Assembly: GCF_002741035.1 (NCBI RefSeq)
Contig: NZ_CP016808.1
Coordinates: 3,038,001-3,102,000, forward strand
Source: Paenibacillus sp. BIHB 4019
GTDB lineage: Bacteria > Bacillota > Bacilli > Paenibacillales > Paenibacillaceae
DNA length: 64,000 bases
Direction of reading: 5' to 3'
The notes beneath the pieces were generated by a model. It saw only the letters and a list, made by a program, of their open reading frames with translations, had not been told where the DNA came from and made no database searches. Made by a program: the position numbers and the translations under genes. Of this stretch, positions 60,340 to 64,000 are shown in pieces (position 1 is the first letter of the stretch; each line of letters starts with the position of its first letter).

Positions 60340-60729
60340 ATGAAATTAAGCGAACTGCATGAATGGTTAGGAAAATACCCTAGAACAACAGTAAGTGGTG
60401 AGTCTTTGGGTTGCGATGATGTTAGCGTTAGAAGTAAAACAGAGGATGCTGAATTTATCGAGATGTTTCCGGGTGAAGGGGTAGGAAGTGCTGAGCTAAT
60501 TGAGGCCCACTTCAAAAAAATAAAGAAATTAATTTCGGAAAGAGATGGTCAAGTAGTATACGTAAGGTTGATGACTAATCTTGTATCCATCTTAGATAGC
60601 GATGGAGAAATTGAAGGTTATTCAATGAGGACAAGATTGCAGTTCGGTAATCCTGAACTCTGTATTACTGAGAAGCAATTTCGTCATCTTGAATCGATAA
60701 AGCAAAGATCGGTGATGAACCATGAGTAA
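60340..60729 (+). CDS. hypothetical phage protein
   Basis: ATG 60340 behind GAGGTGG. 129 residues, alpha/beta, with KLSELHEWLGKYPRTTVSGE at the N-terminus. It lies between terminase and portal genes and overlaps the next gene by eight bases. No family recognised. Confidence 0.58.
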   Translation: MKLSELHEWLGKYPRTTVSGESLGCDDVSVRSKTEDAEFIEMFPGEGVGSAELIEAHFKKIKKLISERDGQVVYVRLMTNLVSILDSDGEIEGYSMRTRLQFGNPELCITEKQFRHLESIKQRSVMNHE

Positions 60730-60964
60730 CATCATATTCCTAACGTCTAGCGCTATGTTCTGCATGTCTGTCATCAGCTTTATCTCATACAAGATCATAA
60801 TCGCCCAGCAGCGCACCATAAACGCGCTGACAGACAAGTTAATGTCCAAGGATTATTCGGAGTACAAGCGATTTGAGCGGCATGCAGATCGAGATAATCA
60901 GCCGCAGCGCAAACCGTTAAGTTATTACGATGATCCAAGTATTGAGACAGATGAGGTGCAGTGA
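60722..60964 (+). CDS. small membrane-anchored phage protein
   Basis: 80 residues with one N-terminal hydrophobic segment (IIFLTSSAMFCMSVISFISY) followed by a charged cytoplasmic-type tail. Possibly a membrane-attached helper, but function is unknown. Confidence 0.58.
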   Translation: MSNIIFLTSSAMFCMSVISFISYKIIIAQQRTINALTDKLMSKDYSEYKRFERHADRDNQPQRKPLSYYDDPSIETDEVQ

Positions 60965-60995
60965 TGCGCCTTATTTTTATTTAGGGGGTGAGTGA

Positions 60996-63125
60996 GTGGC
61001 AGCGATAATTGATAAGGCGAAAGAAAAGTTCGCGGGTATATTCGGAGCATCGGATACGGCTGAGAAAGAGCCTATCAATACGCCAGAGCAGCAAAAGCTT
61101 GTTGGCATGGCGGTTAATGACTACCAGTATTTCAAGAGCGAGCGGCAGCGTCATGAGCCTATCTGGCGTCAGGAGCAGCGATTCTACCGCGGTGATCACT
61201 GGTTCGGGCTGCGTCCGGAAGAAGTGACTAAGCGGAGACCGAACAGCGTGGACAACATAGCTTGGAGCCAAGTGGAGAGCATTACAGCAAAGCTTTGTTC
61301 GTGGATGCCTTATCCAGAGTTTGAGCCGCAGGAACAGAACGACGAGCAGAAGGCGCAGGAGCTCACTACATTCATGCCGCATGAATTGAAGTGCATCAGG
61401 TTCCAACAGAAACATATACGAGCTGTGCGGCGCATGGTCATACACGGGCCGCTAATCTATAAGACGCCTTACGATCCAACGATTGAAGGCGGATCTGGCA
61501 TGTATCGGTACATCGGTCAAAACGACATCATCCCTGTTGATTTGGGAACATTCTTCCCTGATCCGCGCATAAGGGATTTCATCGATATGCAAAAAGGCGC
61601 AGCTCACATGTTCCATTTCCGCAAGACAATGGAGTATTTCAAGCAGCGTTGGCCTAAACAGGGTCGCAAGGTACAACCTGACCAAGACCAGGATGACGTG
61701 TACATTTACGACCAGGACGAATACTCGACGCGTAACTTCAATGCAGACCGTACCGCTGGAGATGGCACGAGTGACATTCAGACGGCTGGTTTAATCGAAT
61801 ACTGGTACCGTGGCAAACCGAAGCTCATGACCAAGGAAGATAAGGATATGTTCACTGAAATGGCGCAGGATAGGCTTATGGAGGGCAAAGACCCTGCTGA
61901 GGCAATAGCCAAATCAGAAGGGAAAATGAACGGCATACACTGCCTGTACATCACTTCTGGCGGCGTGTTCTTGGAGCACAAGTCCTACGTTTATGACCAT
62001 GGTTGCTTTCCAATCGTAGCTCGCACGCTTTTCCCTGATGAGGATAACCCATGGGGCAAGGGTTATATGCGGGATATGATCAAACCTCAGATCATGCTCA
62101 ATAAGTTTGCTGAGCTTTCCGTTGAAACAATGGCTAAACAAGGAACTTCGGGAGTTATGTATGAGACTGGAGCGATACAGCGGCCAGAAAAGTTTCGACA
62201 GCAGCGTGCTGAAAGTGGCTACATGATCGAGGTTGAAGACCTCAACCGGATCAAGGAAATGCAAGGAGTCAATGTTCCTAACACAATATTTAACCTGCTA
62301 GAGTATTACAAAGAAATGCTGCAAAAGATACCCGGTCAATTTGATTCGGCAAATGGTCAGGCAAATGCCAATGTTAAATCAGGCGAACAAGCAAAGGCGT
62401 TGATATCGGCAGCTAACAACCGACTCATCGTAGCTACTGAGCTTATCGAGGATGCACTGAGCGAGGTTTTCGAGCAGTATATCTACAACATGGCCCAGTT
62501 TTACACGACTGAGCGTATAGCGCGTGTGACGGGTAAATCCGTGAAGTTTAGTCGTGACAGCATGATCAGCACCATGCCGGCAGAAGCATCGATACAGAAC
62601 GCTGAAACTGGTGAGGAATCGACTATACAGGTGCAAGAGGAATACGTACCTAAGTTTGACATAAACGTCAAAATCGGAGTTGAAAAGCCTACGGATCGTG
62701 AGTATTACATCCAAACGGCGTTCAACCTTTTTAATATGATCAATCCAATGACGGGATTGCCAATGATTGATGCCAAGGCCGTGCAGTATACGGTCGAGAA
62801 TGGGCGCATGGAGCCATTCTCTATCATCGACGAGCGCATGAATACAGAGGCACAAATTAAGCAGCAGATGGATCAGCAGCAGCAACAGATCGAGCAGCTG
62901 AGCCAGCAACTTCAACAGATGCAGAAACAACTTGGTCAGGTTGACGCTGTGAAGCAGCAGACAGACGCCGCTAAGATCGAGACGGACCAATACAAAGCGC
63001 AAACAGAGCGCATGCGAGCGGAAGGCGATTATGCTCTTAATTCAGATAAAATGGCTCAAGCACAGCAGCAAACTCAATTTGGGAACGTGATGCAAATAGC
63101 ACAAGCGCAAAACAATAGAACGTAG
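60996..63125 (+). CDS. portal protein
   Basis: 709 residues from GTG behind GGGGGTGAG. The N-terminal body (YFKSERQRHEPIWRQEQRFY then SVDNIAWSQVESITAKLCSW) and the middle wing domains look like large P22-type portals; the C-terminal 80 residues are a Gln-rich coiled coil (MDQQQQQIEQLSQQLQQMQK). The portal dodecamer is the DNA channel and docking point for terminase; the gene order terminase-portal-scaffold supports the call. Confidence 0.83.
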   Translation: MAAIIDKAKEKFAGIFGASDTAEKEPINTPEQQKLVGMAVNDYQYFKSERQRHEPIWRQEQRFYRGDHWFGLRPEEVTKRRPNSVDNIAWSQVESITAKLCSWMPYPEFEPQEQNDEQKAQELTTFMPHELKCIRFQQKHIRAVRRMVIHGPLIYKTPYDPTIEGGSGMYRYIGQNDIIPVDLGTFFPDPRIRDFIDMQKGAAHMFHFRKTMEYFKQRWPKQGRKVQPDQDQDDVYIYDQDEYSTRNFNADRTAGDGTSDIQTAGLIEYWYRGKPKLMTKEDKDMFTEMAQDRLMEGKDPAEAIAKSEGKMNGIHCLYITSGGVFLEHKSYVYDHGCFPIVARTLFPDEDNPWGKGYMRDMIKPQIMLNKFAELSVETMAKQGTSGVMYETGAIQRPEKFRQQRAESGYMIEVEDLNRIKEMQGVNVPNTIFNLLEYYKEMLQKIPGQFDSANGQANANVKSGEQAKALISAANNRLIVATELIEDALSEVFEQYIYNMAQFYTTERIARVTGKSVKFSRDSMISTMPAEASIQNAETGEESTIQVQEEYVPKFDINVKIGVEKPTDREYYIQTAFNLFNMINPMTGLPMIDAKAVQYTVENGRMEPFSIIDERMNTEAQIKQQMDQQQQQIEQLSQQLQQMQKQLGQVDAVKQQTDAAKIETDQYKAQTERMRAEGDYALNSDKMAQAQQQTQFGNVMQIAQAQNNRT

Positions 63126-63154
63126 GGCATTGGCTGAGACGCTAATGCCCTTTT
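63125..63154 (+). terminator. hairpin with T-tract between portal and scaffold genes
   Basis: GGGCATTGGC and GCTAATGCCC (63125-63134 and 63141-63150) pair with one mismatch, followed by TTTTAATTT. The motif GGGCATT recurs at 63182 just before the scaffold ribosome site, so alternative pairing is possible. It may attenuate rather than stop transcription. Confidence 0.6.
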
Positions 63155-63208
63155 AATTTACTTACCCCTAGCCCCAGCCATAGGGCATTCGATAAGGAGG
63201 CAATACCC

Positions 63209-64000
63209 ATGAGTGAGGAATCCGGCAGCCAAACCGTAACCGAACAGCAAGACGATCACCAAACCGCTATATCGGACGCATTCTCTGCTTTTGGATTGGA
63301 TACGCCATCCGAAGCAGCAGCGCCAGAAAACGAACAAGCTGAAATGAGCGAACCTCCTGCCATAGAGGAAGCGCCAGCAGCTAAAACCATTAAGGTTAAG
63401 CACAACAAGGAAGAAATCGAAGTTGACATAAGCGACGATAAGCTTCCTGAATATGTGCAAAAGGCTCTAGCCTTGGACAAGGAGCGCAGCAAGAAGACTG
63501 AGCTTGAAAAGAGTCTCGAACGAGCAGCCAAACTCAACGGGTTTGACAAGACTGAGGACTATCTCGCTAACCTTGACCAGCTTGAGCAACAGGCCAAGCA
63601 ACGGCAACAAGATCAATTCAAGGATTTGCACGATCAGCTACGTGAGGAAGCCGAATATGCGGGTATTGACCCTGAAAAACTCGATGCCTTCCTCGATGCT
63701 CACCCATTACTGCAAGAGGCTAATAAGGCCATTGCAGAGCGTCAGAGGGCAGATGAAGAACGGTCACTGCAAGTAGCACAGCAAGCGGAGATTGCTAAGT
63801 GGGGGGAACTGTTTACTGCATACCCTGATTTAGTCGTTCCCGAAGACGGTGTTGCTCCTGATTGGCTAACTCCTGACATGTCCGATCGTATCGAGCGTGG
63901 ATATGACCCGAAAGATGCCTATGAACTAGCTCATCGCAATACCATTACAGCGCAAACGAGAAAGCAAGCTGAACAGAAAGCAATTAAAGATCAACGGCTA
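63209..64000 (+). CDS. scaffold-like phage protein, 5' part (gene runs past window)
   Basis: The frame opens at ATG 63209 behind AAGGAGG and stays open for 264 codons to the window end. The N-terminal 90 residues are acidic, Ala/Glu/Pro rich; a KVKHNKEEIEVDISDDKLPE segment and a long charged coiled coil follow (ELEKSLERAAKLNGFDKTED and later KQRQQDQFKDLHDQLREEAE). Composition and place after the portal fit a capsid scaffold. Confidence 0.72.
   Translation, partial: MSEESGSQTVTEQQDDHQTAISDAFSAFGLDTPSEAAAPENEQAEMSEPPAIEEAPAAKTIKVKHNKEEIEVDISDDKLPEYVQKALALDKERSKKTELEKSLERAAKLNGFDKTEDYLANLDQLEQQAKQRQQDQFKDLHDQLREEAEYAGIDPEKLDAFLDAHPLLQEANKAIAERQRADEERSLQVAQQAEIAKWGELFTAYPDLVVPEDGVAPDWLTPDMSDRIERGYDPKDAYELAHRNTITAQTRKQAEQKAIKDQRL

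Noticed and set aside
39940..64000. element could be an integrative conjugative element rather than a phage
   Set aside because: Terminase subunits, portal and a scaffold-like gene are present and no conjugation gene is seen.

Overview
The window looks like a Paenibacillus-type Firmicute chromosome with a resident tailed prophage. The host signs are two S-layer-homology (SLH) surface proteins, a YesM/YesN two-component pair, LplB/LplC-type sugar permeases, B. subtilis-style Fur, CcpA (cre) and LexA boxes, and strong AGGAGG ribosome sites with frequent TTG/GTG starts. The genus is inferred from this gene content, not from a marker gene.

Host part, 1-39.9 kb. It opens with the truncated end of a large SLH surface protein carrying a seven-repeat beta-propeller (minus strand), then small hypotheticals and a YihY membrane protein. 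From 4.6 to 17.5 kb lies a probable organosulfur-scavenging cluster: two DszA/NtaA-type flavin monooxygenases, a DszC-like acyl-CoA-dehydrogenase-fold enzyme, an M20 amidohydrolase, an AhpD-like protein and a complete peptide-type ABC importer, with a divergent LysR regulator. A YesM/YesN pair follows (17.7-21.1 kb) behind a promoter overlapped by a cre-like site.

From 21.3 to 25.0 kb is the most unusual locus. It holds an ABC exporter fused to a cyclic-nucleotide-binding domain, two related GNAT-fold proteins, and two almost identical unannotated peptides of 33 and 32 residues, 26 of 32 aligned positions being the same. A decayed third GNAT sits behind the second peptide. It reads as a duplicated peptide-plus-acyltransferase cassette with its own exporter. 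A phosphotransferase-fold gene follows, then a sugar ABC transporter operon with an isomerase/epimerase and an oxidoreductase, an AraC regulator reading in frame through a Fur box into a siderophore-binding lipoprotein, a 1240-residue GH43/SLH surface enzyme, and a chemotaxis receptor.

Prophage part, 39.9-64.0 kb, running off the right edge. Order: integrase, two membrane proteins, a LytTR protein, a lysogeny switch (repressor/Cro-like pair with operators placed inside the promoter spacers, plus a LexA-type box), antirepressor, many small early genes, ERF recombinase, PD-(D/E)XK nuclease and HNH protein, a replication initiator gene with 11-bp iterons that could be a lambda-like internal origin, helicase loader, RusA, a sigma-region-4-like regulator, a terminator, then small and large terminase, portal and the start of a scaffold-like gene. 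No rRNA, tRNA, insertion sequence or CRISPR array was recognised.
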